Positions 26,001 through 35,500 of a stretch of 64,000 nucleotides of DNA are shown here, piece after piece. The DNA is taken from contig DEZK01000012.1 of assembly GCA_002365175.1 (NCBI GenBank), positions 1 through 64,000 of the forward strand, written 5' to 3'. Under the pieces are notes generated by a model. The model had not been told where the DNA came from. It saw nothing but the letters and a program-made list of their open reading frames with translations, and did no database searches. Origin of the DNA: Raskinella chloraquaticus (SeqCode). GTDB lineage: Bacteria; Pseudomonadota; Alphaproteobacteria; Rhizobiales; UBA4765. Every line of letters begins with the position of its first letter. Position 1 is the first letter of the stretch. The translations under genes were made by a program, and so were the position numbers.

Positions 26001-26526
26001 TGACGATCACCAGCAGATCGCCGGCATGCGACAGAAGATCGCCGAGGCTCAGATGAAAATCGCCTTTTGCAGCCCGCCTGTTCCCCGTTGTCAGCAGGCG
26101 GCACAGACGCGCCCAGCCCGTGCGGTTTTGCGCATAGGCGACGATGTCGGGCGTGCCATCGCCAAAGGCTAGACGGACGCCGGTTGCCAGTTTGAAGCGT
26201 TGCGCCCGCTGCCGCACCTGGGCGCGTAACGCCTCCATCGCCGGCGTGTCGTCATCAAGCGCAGAGGAGATGTAATGATATTCGCCCGGCCCCGCTCCCT
26301 GGCGCTGCTTCACCGCAGGCAGGATCCCGCCCGCGCGCAATTCCCTGAGCGCTGACCACGCCCTGACCACCCCGGCCAGCGTGTTGCGATCAGCAATGCC
26401 AAGACCGGTATGTCCGAGCAGCAGCGATGTCAGCACCAGATCGGCGGCAGGAGAGGCGCCGCGCAGGAATGAGAAATTTGTTGCCGCGACCGGTTCGGCA
26501 TAAGGCGGCACCGGGTGATCCTTCAT
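23050..26526 (-). CDS. dnaE2: DnaE2 (ImuC), error-prone DNA polymerase III alpha subunit
   Basis: This polymerase of about 1158 residues starts MKDHPVPPYAEPVAATNFSF with the PHP domain. The palm contains GRGSAANSAVCYVLGIT and the catalytic acidic motif PPDIDVDFEHERREEI. A fingers region with QEQAMQLAMVAATFS and a C-terminal OB fold (GLVLVRQRPGKGNAIFIT) follow. It performs mutagenic translesion synthesis with ImuA and ImuB after DNA damage. Its ATG overlaps the imuB stop as ATGA, so expression is coupled. The longer open frame upstream is a shadow of imuB. Confidence 0.93.
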   Translation of the reverse strand: MKDHPVPPYAEPVAATNFSFLRGASPAADLVLTSLLLGHTGLGIADRNTLAGVVRAWSALRELRAGGILPAVKQRQGAGPGEYHYISSALDDDTPAMEALRAQVRQRAQRFKLATGVRLAFGDGTPDIVAYAQNRTGWARLCRLLTTGNRRAAKGDFHLSLGDLLSHAGDLLVIVMPERNLAPLPALLAQLGDAFPGALWLGATMPRRGDDRRRLVKLRERAQAACVPLIASNDVLYATPDARDLQDILACIRQGMTIESAGRALEINAERHLKHPAEMARLFGDCPEAISETQALLARLDFDLGELTYDYPEEPVPPGWQAQSWLEELTLRHAAMRYPDGVPHKVEALLHRELALIAKLDYARYFLTVYDIVRVAVDKGILCQGRGSAANSAVCYVLGITCVDPAEHNVLFARFISEERREPPDIDVDFEHERREEIIQHIYARYGRERAGLAATVIHYRPKSAIREVGKVLGLSEDITTALAGTQWGSWGSDITRAQVRQAGLDPDSPAIARAVAFAKRLIGFPRHLSQHVGGFVLTRGRLDELVPIGNAAMAERTFIEWDKDDIDALGLMKVDILALGMLTCIRKAFDLMRDHHGIDMALADVPADDPDTYAMLRRGDSIGVFQVESRAQINMLPRLKPRVFYDLVIQVAIVRPGPIQGNMVHPYLRRRSGAEKVSYPAPAPQHGPADELRAVLGKTMGVPLFQEQAMQLAMVAATFSDVEANQLRRAMATFRHTGTIHRFEAMMVERMVARGYTRDFAQNCYNQIKGFGSYGFPESHAASFAKLVYISSWLKCHYPDIFAAALLNAQPMGFYAPAQIVRDARDHGVEVRPVDVNHSFWDNTLEPAAPGQPAETGRARLALRLGFRQAAAIHEAQATRLTAGRREGYATIEEVARRAKLHGRPMRALAEADAFGSLSLDRRAALWEVRRLPEDDPLPLFAVQEARELGVEPDARLPVMGLGEQVANDYQTMRLSLKAHPMALLRRFFPARDVCSCAETSARSDGRFTRTAGLVLVRQRPGKGNAIFITIEDETGVTNCVLWARQFESLRRPVMAARLMLVEGRVQKSPEGVVHLMASNIIDRSAMLERLWEDHGSGQTLTASLLSPGDEGATLHSPAGAGTSTGVLLPPPLHLAPPPRNRHPRDARLLPKSRDFH

Positions 26527-28166
26527 GCAAAAAGCCCGTGCAGAAACCAGCGCGGATGAGTGGTGCTGTCCTCGTAAAGCCCTTCGCGAAAAATCCAGAA
26601 ACGTTGACCCGTGGCATCTTCCACCCGGTAATAATCGCGGACGGCCGGCGGGTGATCGCCGCCAGCGATGTGGCTGTGCCACCATTCAGGGGCGATCCGC
26701 TCGGGTCCCTCCGCAAGGGCCACCTCGTGGAGCTGACGGCGCCAGCGAAATCTGCGGGGAGGGCTGTCTGGCACCTCGGCCAGCGCCTCGATGAGCTGCG
26801 GGCGCTCAAAGAGCGTCAGCGGGCGAAGCGGCGGATGGCCGGGCTCAAGGGGCGGCCAGGAGGCGGAAGAGGCCGGTGAGAGATAGGGCACGACCCCTCC
26901 GGCCTCCCCCGGATCATGGGTCGCGCGCGCTACAAACCGCTGGACATGGTCACGCCCGAACCGCGCCACCAGCCGGTCGACGAGATCGGCAAGACCGCGC
27001 TTCTCCTCATCCGCCACCTGCCCGCCGGAGAGATGATGCTGACGCTCGTCAAGCGTCTCGCCCCATGTCACGGCAAGGCGCAGGGCGTCAAACCCGAAGC
27101 CGGGATCGAGAGGATCGGCGAGTGTGGTGATCTTCAGTGCGATGAGGCGCATCAGCCGGGCGCCATCGCGCATGGCTTGCGCTGTTTCAATTGTCAGCCG
27201 CCGCACGGCCCCATCGGCACGAAAGAAGATGACCTCAAACCCCCGCCCGCCCGCGCCGCGCCGCTCCAGCAGGCTCATCACATCGCCCGCCAGCCTTGCC
27301 AGCTCTGCCAGCAATCCCTCCATGGCGGTGATGGGCGTGGCAAAATGCTTGTCTGCCATGATCTCCGGCGGTGGCCGAAGCGGCGTGATGCGGATATCGT
27401 CGCGCCCCAGAATCCGCTGCAGGATGTCCACCAGCCCTGCGCCGAAGCGTGCCGCCAGCAAGGAAGACGGGCGGTCGGCAAGATCGCCCAGCGTTCTGAG
27501 CCCCGCCCGCGTCAGGGCCAGCGTGATATGTCTTTCCTGCTCAAGGGCTGCCACCGGCAACGCCCGCGCCGCCCTCTCCTCTGTGGCGGGTGGCAGGCGT
27601 TCGGTGGATGAGAAACGAGCGAACGCCCATGCCGCATCAGGAGTATTGGCAAGGGCAGCACGCGTCGCCAGCCCGAGGCGATTGAGGTTGCGCCGGGCCT
27701 GGATCAGAAGCGCTTCCTCGCCGTCGAAAAGATGGGCGCAGCCGGTAATGTCGAGGATGAGGCCCTCTCTTCCCCTGAGAGTCACCAGCGGCGTAAATTT
27801 CTCGCAGACCGCCGCAGCTGCCAGCAGATAATCTGCATCAGCGGCATGGTCCATGGCCGCTGTCATCAGGTTCGGGACCAGGGCGCGCGCCTCGGCAAGG
27901 GCCATGTCGAGGGCAAGTTTGCAGCGCCTGGCAAGCGGGTCGAGGGCAGCAATCCGCAGCGCGCCCCGCTCTTTCTGCGTGAGAACAAAGGGCGGCTCAT
28001 CAGCTGTGCCGCTGCGCGGCCGGTTCAATGCCCGGCATGCCCGGTCGGTTGACAGGAAGGGCAGCCACAGCCCGAGATAGCGGCGCGGTTCCGTCAATGC
28101 CGGTGCGATCGTCAATGAGGGAATCGGCGATGGTAACAACGGAATGGATGACGAGGTCTCGGACAT
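26523..28166 (-). CDS. imuB: ImuB, Y-family polymerase homologue of the mutasome
   Basis: The 547-residue product is a Y-family-like protein beginning near RRYLGLWLPFLSTDRACRAL. The usual catalytic acidic residue of the N-terminal DxD region is absent, as expected for ImuB, which is not itself a polymerase. ImuB bridges the beta clamp, ImuA and DnaE2. GREGLILDITGCAHLF and LRTLGDLADRPSSLLAARFG (helix-hairpin-helix region) are visible. I use the ATG at 28166, with GGAG ten bases upstream; it overlaps imuA by 167 bases. TTG codons closer to RRYLG are alternatives. Confidence 0.88.
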   Translation of the reverse strand: MSETSSSIPLLPSPIPSLTIAPALTEPRRYLGLWLPFLSTDRACRALNRPRSGTADEPPFVLTQKERGALRIAALDPLARRCKLALDMALAEARALVPNLMTAAMDHAADADYLLAAAAVCEKFTPLVTLRGREGLILDITGCAHLFDGEEALLIQARRNLNRLGLATRAALANTPDAAWAFARFSSTERLPPATEERAARALPVAALEQERHITLALTRAGLRTLGDLADRPSSLLAARFGAGLVDILQRILGRDDIRITPLRPPPEIMADKHFATPITAMEGLLAELARLAGDVMSLLERRGAGGRGFEVIFFRADGAVRRLTIETAQAMRDGARLMRLIALKITTLADPLDPGFGFDALRLAVTWGETLDERQHHLSGGQVADEEKRGLADLVDRLVARFGRDHVQRFVARATHDPGEAGGVVPYLSPASSASWPPLEPGHPPLRPLTLFERPQLIEALAEVPDSPPRRFRWRRQLHEVALAEGPERIAPEWWHSHIAGGDHPPAVRDYYRVEDATGQRFWIFREGLYEDSTTHPRWFLHGLFA

Positions 28167-28776
28167 CACGGTCCCACTCCACAAGATAGCGCAGACCTTC
28201 CCGGCCATGGCGGGTGCGCAACAGGGTCAGATCAAAAAGCGGGTGGCCAGGGGCACGTGCTGCCAAGGCCCGCGATGGTGCCGGGTGGATCAGCCAACGC
28301 GTCTCGGCCGCGCTGGCATGGGGCGTGGCGGCCATCCGCGTGATGAAAACGCCGATGCCTGAAGCCTTCGCCGCCAGCACCAGACGCCGGCTTGCGGTCA
28401 GATCATAGGCTTTTGCCTCGCCCCATAATTCGATCATCACCGCCCCGAGGCCGTGGCAGCGTGCGCCTTCAAGCCCTGCCTGGAGCGCGCCGGTGACATC
28501 AGGCGTCCGCACCAGGATCACCTGCGCCGGATCAACACCGAATTCCGCAAGGCCCGCCGCATAGGGCGCGCCATGTTCCCGATCAAGGGCGGCGTGGCGA
28601 ACCCACAGCTTCGGGCCGCGTTTGGCCAGGTGCATCAGGGCCAGGACCCCGCCTGTCATGGCCATGCTCCGGATGCCGGTGCCGGCATAGAACTCATGCA
28701 CCGCCTCGCCCGCCAGCGTGAATTGGGGCCGTGCATCCGGGTCGGCATGGGGTAACGGTCTTGGCATGAGGGTCAT
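28000..28776 (-). CDS. imuA: ImuA, SulA/RecA-like mutasome protein
   Basis: This 258-residue protein is ImuA-like: AVHEFYAGTGIRSMAMTGGVLALMHLA, followed by LGAVMIELWGEAKAYDLTASRRL. ImuA is needed with ImuB and DnaE2 for damage-induced mutagenesis. It is the first gene of the cassette, and a LexA box sits 16 bases upstream of its ATG. The 3' end overlaps imuB in another frame. A second in-frame ATG three codons in is possible. Confidence 0.85.
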   Translation of the reverse strand: MTLMPRPLPHADPDARPQFTLAGEAVHEFYAGTGIRSMAMTGGVLALMHLAKRGPKLWVRHAALDREHGAPYAAGLAEFGVDPAQVILVRTPDVTGALQAGLEGARCHGLGAVMIELWGEAKAYDLTASRRLVLAAKASGIGVFITRMAATPHASAAETRWLIHPAPSRALAARAPGHPLFDLTLLRTRHGREGLRYLVEWDRDVRDLVIHSVVTIADSLIDDRTGIDGTAPLSRAVAALPVNRPGMPGIEPAAQRHS

Positions 28777-28792
28777 GACAGCACGATCAAAT

Positions 28793-28807
28793 GTTCATGG
28801 TACGTTC
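28793..28807 (-). promoter_or_regulatory. LexA (SOS) box for imuA-imuB-dnaE2
   Basis: GTTC-ATGGTAC-GTTC is an exact match to the alphaproteobacterial LexA site GTTC-N7-GTTC. It lies directly before the imuA start. SOS control of this cassette is well known in alphaproteobacteria. Confidence 0.9.
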
Positions 28808-28985
28808 TTATCATCAGCACCCCGCTCCAAGAGTCAAGCGCGGATATGGTCAAGCGTGGATATGGATGGAAACGATAAGGATGGTTAAGACCGCGTGATG
28901 CCGCGTCTCGATCGGCGTGCTCAGTCGCTCCGCCGCCTCGCCTCCTGCCAGCGGGCGGTGCACCAAAAAAGGATGGGTTTGGGCT

Positions 28986-29183
28986 CTACACTTCGCCCGA
29001 ACGTCGCGGCATGGTGGCGTTCTCCAGCAAAAACGCCTCAAGATCCTTGTGAGCAACCCGCCATTCCCGCCCGAATTTGATCGCCCGGATCTGGCGCTGC
29101 GCAATCCAGCTGCGCACGGTCGCTTCCTTGACCTTCAACAGTTCTGCAACCTCGTGAAGAGTGAGCAAGGGTCGAGACAACAT
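28986..29183 (-). CDS. Small excisionase-type helix-turn-helix protein
   Basis: The 65-residue product is a single MerR-like winged helix: LLTLHEVAELLKVKEATVRS, then WIAQRQIRAIKFGREWRVAH and KDLEAFL. This is the HTH_17/excisionase family. The ATG follows GGGAG at 9 bases. Such small proteins act as excisionases or as local regulators. No integrase is nearby, so a regulatory role, perhaps on the divergent transporter gene, is the simpler guess. Confidence 0.8.
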   Translation of the reverse strand: MLSRPLLTLHEVAELLKVKEATVRSWIAQRQIRAIKFGREWRVAHKDLEAFLLENATMPRRSGEV

Positions 29184-29521
29184 CGCGGAATTCTCCCGTT
29201 TTGCTCGTTTCGGTACGCGTACACGCCGATCGAACCAAGATGACACCGCCTCAGCGTATCATACCCGTCGCCAAACCGCTGTCATCGCATCCACCGCATC
29301 GCATCCACAGCATAACGCCGTTCTGCCAGCTCAATATAGGCGATATTACTGGCGTTATAAGATCGTTTGTATTGGTTTGTATCTGTTTAAAAATGTTTAT
29401 AGTTGTCAAGATATCTCCATATGTGTATGAAAATTTTTACGCAGAGCTCCTCAAGCAGGAGAGTGCCAACAAAATCCAGCCTGAAGGCTGGCCGAGGATG
29501 CTGACAGGGAGGGTATTAATC
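29184..29521. other. Divergent intergenic region before the MHS transporter
   Basis: The right half (about 29330-29460) is much more AT-rich than its surroundings and probably holds the transporter promoter. I cannot assign a specific site. Short open frames run through it, but none has codon use or similarity suggesting a gene. Confidence 0.4.
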
Positions 29522-31267
29522 ATGACCGATACAACCATCGCCGGGGCGGGTGCTGCCGAGCGGGCCCGGCCGATGACACGAGAGGAACGCAAGGTTATCG
29601 CTGCGTCCTCCGCCGGTACTATTTTTGAATGGTATGATTTCTATCTTTATGGATCGCTGGCGGCGATTATCGCCAACCAGTTCTTTTCGCCTTTCCCCGA
29701 AGCAACCCGCAATGTTTTCGCCCTGCTGGCGTTTGCTGCCGGCTTCCTCGTACGCCCTTTCGGCGCCCTCTTCTTTGGCCGTCTTGGTGATATCGTCGGG
29801 CGCAAATATACCTTCCTCCTCACCATCATGATCATGGGCATTTCGACCTTCATTGTCGGCTTGCTGCCAACCTATGCCTGGCTCGAAAGCAATTTCGCTA
29901 TTGGTTGGCTGGCGCCCGTCATCCTGATCGTTCTGCGCATGTTGCAGGGCCTGGCGCTCGGCGGTGAATATGGTGGCGCCGTTGTCTATGTGGCCGAACA
30001 TGCGCCTCACGGTCGCCGCGGCTATTTCACCAGCTGGATCCAGACCACAGCCACACTTGGTTTGCTCCTTTCGCTCATGGTCATCCTCGGTGTTCGCACC
30101 TGGACCGGTGAGAAGGAGTTCGCCGAATGGGGTTGGCGCATCCCCTTCCTGCTGTCGATCTTCCTGCTGGCAATTTCCGTGTGGATTCGCTTGCAAATGG
30201 AAGAAAGCCCGATCTTCAAGAAGATCAAGGATGAGGGCAAGCAGTCAAAAGCGCCGCTCAGCGAAGCTTTCGGGCAATGGAAGAACGCCAGGTTTGCGCT
30301 CATCGCTCTCTTGGGACTTGTCGCTGGCCAAGCGGTCGTGTGGTATACGGGACAGTTCTACGCCCTGTTCTTCCTGCAAAGCATCTTGCGTGTTGATCCC
30401 TTCACCGCCAACGTGCTGATTGCCTGGTCGCTCATCCTGGGTACGGCAGGGTTTGTGATCTTTGGTTCGCTGTCCGATCATATCGGTCGCAAGCCGATCA
30501 TTCTGGCTGGCATGGTCCTGGCTGTCCTCACCTATTTCCCGGTGTTTCAGTTCATTACCGCCACCGCCAACCCGCAGCTTGACCGGGCCCAGCAGACAAC
30601 CAAGGTAACGGTCATCGCCGCCAAGGATGACTGCTCGTTCCAGTTCAACCCGACGGGTACGTCCAAATTCACCAATTCCTGTGATGTGGCGAAGGCTCTG
30701 CTGGCCCGCAACTCAGTGAATTACTCGGTCGAACCTGCACCCGCTGGCTCAATCGCGAAAATCAAGGTCGGCAATACCGAAGTACCGGCTTATGATTTGA
30801 GCAAGCTGACGGGGGACGCGGTCCGCACCACACCTGCGGCCTTCACCAAGTCTGTCAATGAAGCGCTTGCGGCGGGTGGCTATCCGATGGCAGGCCAGCC
30901 CAATCCGGAGCTGGTGAAGATGTCTGGCTTCTTTGACATCTTCCGCGCCCAGACCTTCGGGCTTGTCCTGGTTCTGACCTATCTCGTCATCCTGGTAACC
31001 ATGGTCTACGGACCAATTGCTGCAGCCCTGGTCGAGCTCTTCCCGACCCGCATCCGCTACACCGGTATGTCGCTGCCCTACCACATCGGCAATGGCTGGT
31101 TCGGCGGATTGATGCCGGCAACGGCCTTTGCCATGATCGCCCAGACTGGCGACCCCTATTTCGGTCTCTGGTATCCGCTGGTGATTGCTGCCGGATGCTT
31201 CGTGATCGGTCTGTTCTTCTTCACTGATAATTACAAGAAGGACATCTTCGCCGAAGACAACAAGTAA
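29522..31267 (+). CDS. MHS-family major facilitator transporter
   Basis: This 581-residue inner-membrane protein belongs to the metabolite:proton symporter branch: SSAGTIFEWYDFYLYGSLAA at the start, RPFGALFFGRLGDIVGRKYT (loop 2-3 motif), LRMLQGLALGGEYGGAVVYV and GSLSDHIGRKPIILAG. An extra loop of about 125 residues lies between helices in the second half, at about 340-475, with two cysteines; similar loops occur in related Rhizobiales proteins. The ATG follows GGGAGGG. Likely substrates are small carboxylates or betaines. It is monocistronic, with a strong terminator downstream. Confidence 0.88.
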   Translation: MTDTTIAGAGAAERARPMTREERKVIAASSAGTIFEWYDFYLYGSLAAIIANQFFSPFPEATRNVFALLAFAAGFLVRPFGALFFGRLGDIVGRKYTFLLTIMIMGISTFIVGLLPTYAWLESNFAIGWLAPVILIVLRMLQGLALGGEYGGAVVYVAEHAPHGRRGYFTSWIQTTATLGLLLSLMVILGVRTWTGEKEFAEWGWRIPFLLSIFLLAISVWIRLQMEESPIFKKIKDEGKQSKAPLSEAFGQWKNARFALIALLGLVAGQAVVWYTGQFYALFFLQSILRVDPFTANVLIAWSLILGTAGFVIFGSLSDHIGRKPIILAGMVLAVLTYFPVFQFITATANPQLDRAQQTTKVTVIAAKDDCSFQFNPTGTSKFTNSCDVAKALLARNSVNYSVEPAPAGSIAKIKVGNTEVPAYDLSKLTGDAVRTTPAAFTKSVNEALAAGGYPMAGQPNPELVKMSGFFDIFRAQTFGLVLVLTYLVILVTMVYGPIAAALVELFPTRIRYTGMSLPYHIGNGWFGGLMPATAFAMIAQTGDPYFGLWYPLVIAAGCFVIGLFFFTDNYKKDIFAEDNK

Positions 31268-31286
31268 CTCCTGCACCTATCGTCAT

Positions 31287-31320
31287 TGCGGGCGTCAGGA
31301 CGTCGATCCTGACGCCCGCA
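31287..31320 (+). terminator. Rho-independent terminator of the MHS transporter gene
   Basis: TGCGGGCGTCAGGA and TCCTGACGCCCGCA form a perfect 14-bp stem around a CGTCGA loop, 19 bases after the stop. CCTGTTTTG follows, giving a short T-run. Confidence 0.85.
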
Positions 31321-31678
31321 CCTGTTTTGTCGCATTGTTTCCGGCCAACCGTTATTCACCTGGCCGCAAAAGGCTCTGGCGCCGGTGCTGATGGCCGAGT
31401 GTCATCGAAGCACCCCGACCAGGCTGAACTCTCTTTGGCCGCGCTCGTGGCCTGAAGGCGACGCAGGCAGTCGAAAGCCGCCATCCCGTTAATTCAAGAC
31501 AGCGATGACAGGCGCGGGCATCATCGCCCCGGCCATTGATGCTCTCGACGCACCCGGTTACGTTTGGCACAGTCGACTGATGCCGCTAGCCTGCTTCTCC
31601 GACCACGGACCTGAAACCACTGATGATGACACATGCAACGGTAACACGGGTTGACGGGCACCATGTGAGCAGAGGCCC
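31321..31678. other. Intergenic stretch before the metallo-hydrolase gene
   Basis: Nothing is recognised beyond the terminator at its left edge. Minus-strand open frames here resemble the well-known spurious type containing ARAGIEPPTP and were not accepted. Confidence 0.4.
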
Positions 31679-32500
31679 GTGACCGGGATATCCATCCGTT
31701 TCTGGGGCGTTGGCGGCTCGATGCCGGCGCGCGCTTCCAGGCGCCGCATGTTTGGCGTGCAGACATGCTGTTTTGAAATCCGCGCCGGCCATCAGCGTCT
31801 TATCATCGATGCCGGCACCGGCATTGCCGATCTCGGCCACAGCCTGGCGGACGATGACGCCGCCGCGCTCGACATTCTGCTCACCCATTGTCATTGGGAC
31901 CATATCTTCGGCTTGACCGGCTTTTCGCCCATGTTCGCCAGCGGGCGGAAGATCAATCTGCGCTTTGCCGCCCTGTCGGGCGAAAGTCCTGCGGATGTTC
32001 TCGATGCCTTGTTCAAGCCGCCCTATTTTCCGCTTGCCCCGGGTGATCTGCGCAGCACGATTTCACTGCAGACGATCGCGCCTGCAATCCCCTTCACCCT
32101 GGATGCCCTGACGGTGCGCCCCATCGCGCTCAATCATCCAAACGGGGCCAGCGGATTTCGGATCGACAGCAGCGATGCCGCGATCGCCATCATCACCGAC
32201 CACGAACACGGCGTGGGGGCAATCGATGACGAGATCGTCAAGCTGTGCGCCAATGTCGACCTGCTCATCTATGATGCCATGTGGGACGGCGATGTCGACT
32301 ATCAGGCGCATCGCGGCTGGGGCCATTCGACCTGGCAGGCCGGCCTTGACATCCTGCGGCGGGCAGGGGGCAAGCGGCTCGTCTGCGTCCATCACGATCC
32401 ACGGCTGAGCGATGAGGACCTGTCCGCGCGCGAAAGGCGGCTGCAGAGCGAGCATCCGGACAGTCTGTTTGCGCGCGAAGGGATGACGTTGAGGACATGA
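31679..32500 (+). CDS. Metallo-beta-lactamase-fold hydrolase
   Basis: The 273-residue protein has the zinc motif LTHCHWDHIFG (HxHxDH), an N-terminal IRFWGVGGSMPAR strand typical of the RNase Z/phosphodiesterase-like branch, and later ligands in ITDHEH and VHHDPRL. Members of this branch hydrolyse phosphodiesters, including cyclic nucleotides in PdeP/CpdP-type enzymes. The start is a GTG with AGAGG just before it. It lies 10 bases upstream of a gene with a cyclic-nucleotide-binding domain and close to a nucleotidyl cyclase. A cyclic-nucleotide phosphodiesterase role is therefore attractive but unproven. Confidence 0.8.
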   Translation: MTGISIRFWGVGGSMPARASRRRMFGVQTCCFEIRAGHQRLIIDAGTGIADLGHSLADDDAAALDILLTHCHWDHIFGLTGFSPMFASGRKINLRFAALSGESPADVLDALFKPPYFPLAPGDLRSTISLQTIAPAIPFTLDALTVRPIALNHPNGASGFRIDSSDAAIAIITDHEHGVGAIDDEIVKLCANVDLLIYDAMWDGDVDYQAHRGWGHSTWQAGLDILRRAGGKRLVCVHHDPRLSDEDLSARERRLQSEHPDSLFAREGMTLRT

Positions 32501-32510
32501 GCGCAGCGCG

Positions 32511-35500
32511 ATGAAACCATTGTTTGCCTATATCTGGGAGCATTCAAGGCGCGAGCAATTGCTTATCCTGCTCGTGGTGCTTCTGTCGTTTCCGTTCTAT
32601 TTCTATTCGCTCGATCTGCCGAAATATATCGTCTCGGACGCCATTCAGGGCCGCGCCTTTGCGGCTGGAAAAACCGAAGCCGTTCTGTTCCATCTGGCGC
32701 TGACCCTGCCAGGTTTTCTGGGTGGCGCCCATGTCGAGCTTTTCTCCGGCATCAGCCTGTCGCGGCTGCCTTATCTCTTTGCCTTGAGCGCGCTCTTCCT
32801 GCTGCTTGTCGTTATCAACGGCGTGTTCAAATATATCATCAATATGCGCAAGGGGGCGCTCGGCGAGCGTCTGCTGCAATATCTGCGCTTTGATCTTTTT
32901 TCGCTCCTGCTGCGCTTCTCGCCCGAGGCTCTGCGCAACGTCAAGGCGTCGGAAGCCGCCACCATCATCAAGGACGAGGTCGAACCCATCGGTGGCTTTG
33001 TCGGCGATGCCTTCATTCAACCCGTCTTCCTCGGTGGTCAGGCGCTGACGGCTCTCACCTTCATCCTCCTGCAAAGCCCGATTCTTGGATTTCTGGCCGG
33101 GCTGATTGTCTTTGTTCAGGCAGCCGTCATCCCGCGCTTGCGCCGCGAGCAGATACGGCTCGGCAAGGAGCGCCAATTGCGCTCACGCGCCCTGGCCGGG
33201 CGTATCGGCGAAGTGGTGGACGGCATCAGTGAGGTCGGCAATCACGGTACCAGCGCGTTTGAGCGCCAGCGCATCGGCGGCATGCTCGAACAACTCTTCA
33301 CCATCCGCTACCGGCTCTACGGCCGCAAATTCGCAGTCAAATTTGCCAATAATTTGCTGGCCCAGATGACGCCCTTCCTCTTTTACACGCTGGGTGGCGT
33401 CGCTGCCCTGCGGGGCGAGATCGATATTGGTCAGCTGGTCGCTGTCATTGCCGCCTATCGCGAATTGCCGCCACCCGTGAAAGAACTCATCGACTGGGAC
33501 CAGCAGCGCCTCGATGTCGATGTCAAATACCAGCAGGTCGTGGAACAATTCAGCGCCGGCGTGGCGCCGAGCGTCCCATCCCCCTCAACCGCCGACATGC
33601 CCGACCTCATCAACGGCTCGATCGTCATCCAGGGCCTGAAGGTGATGAGCGCAAGTGACGACGTTCTGGTCGATGGCATCAATCTTACTTTGCCGCTTGG
33701 CAAGCACGTCGTGCTGGCTGAGCGGGCTGGCGATGGCGCGCGCACCCTGGCGCAAATCCTTGGCCGCCGCCTCAGCCTGTACACAGGCTCGATCCGCATC
33801 AACGGTGCTGATCTGTCAACCCTGCCCGTCTCGCTCCACGGGCGCCACGTCGCCCACGCCATCCCTGATGCCGCCATCTTCGACGGCAGCATCCGCGACA
33901 ATCTCATTTACAGTCTGCAGCAGCGGGTCAACGAGCCCGACATGCATGGTGTTGCGGTGGCGGCGGACTGTGTGGATTATTCACTGGCGGGCGTTGAGGA
34001 CGCAGCCGGCCTTGATCACGCGATTGGCGAGGTTCTGCGCGATGTTGGTCTCGACGAGGCGGTCTTCCGCTTTGGTTTGGCCCGCAAGCTTGAGTCCGGT
34101 GGCGATGGGCTCGTGGAGCACATGGTGGAATTGCGCGGCGATGTGCGCCGTCAACTTGATGAAAGCGGGCTTGCCGCGCTGGTCGAACCCTTCGATGCCG
34201 ATGCCTACAACGACAATTCGACCATTGGCGAAAACCTGCTGTTCGGCGTTCCTCTCGGTGAAGCGATGCGTGACACCAACCTCGCCATGTTGCCGTTCAC
34301 CCGCCAGCTGCTTGATCAATGCGGGTTAAGCGAAGGCCTGGCGCTGACCGGCCGGCGCATCGCGGTAACGATGGTCGAGATTTTCACCGGCGTCTCGTCC
34401 GACCATTTCCTGTTCGAGCAATTCTCCTTCATTTCGGCCGACGAACTCGACGATTTCCGCGACATGCTGGGCCGCACCGACGGTCCCGTCGCCACGTTCA
34501 GCAGCGCCGACCGTGACCGCCTGGTGGCGCTCGCTTTCCTTTACGTTGAACCGCGGCACCGCCTGGGTCTGCTTGATGCCGCGCTGCGCGACAAGATCCT
34601 GTTGGCCCGTCACCAGTTCCGCCGTGGCGCGCCAAGTGACCTGGCAACCAGCATCGAATTCTACGACAGCGAACGCTATTGCACGGCCGCGCCGCTGCGC
34701 GACAACCTGCTCTTTGGACGCATCACCTACGGAGCGTCTGGCGCGGCGGAGAAAGTGACAACCGCCATTCGCCAGTTATTGATCAAGCGGGGCTTCGATG
34801 TCGCCGTCTTCCGCCTGGGCCTCGAACAGCCCTGCGGACACGCCGGGCGTCTGCTGTTCCCCGCCCAGCGCAGCGCCATTGCTCTTGCCCGCTGCCTGAT
34901 GAAACGCCCGGATATTCTGATCATCAACGAAGGCGTTCTCAACGCCAGCGAACCTGATGGCGCTGCCCTGCTTGAGAGGCTTCGCCGGCGCATGGCGGGC
35001 AAGTCCCTGTTTGTCGTCCTGCGTGCCGGCGACCCGGCAACCGGCTTCGATGCGCGCATCGAGCTTGCCGCGGGCAAAGTCGTCAGTGGCCTTGCTGCCG
35101 CCGAACGCGACACGCCCGAACCAGCCGCGCGCGCCGCCAGTGACAGTGCCGAATTGGGAGCGCTGCAAGCAGTGCCTATGTTCGCTGATGTCGATCTTGC
35201 CCGTCTCAAGCTGCTGGCCTTCACCAGCGAGCGTTTGACCTATCGGGCGGGCGACGTCGTGTTCAGGCAGGGTGATCCATCCGATTCGGCCTATGTTCTG
35301 ATTTCCGGGAGAGCCGACATCATCATCAACACGGCCGACGGCCCGATGACCGTCAACACCGTCAGCCGCGGGGCGATCGTCGGTGAGATCGGTATCATTA
35401 CCGGTGCGCCCCGTTCCGCAACCATCCGCGCGCTTGAGGATATCAGCGTGCTTTGCCTGCGCCAGGATATCTTCCTCAGCCTGATGAGCGAATTCCCTGA

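Noticed and set aside
31521..31766. Minus-strand frames with ARAGIEPPTP
   Set aside because: This phrase is typical of mis-annotated frames, and the region overlaps the start of the metallo-hydrolase gene.
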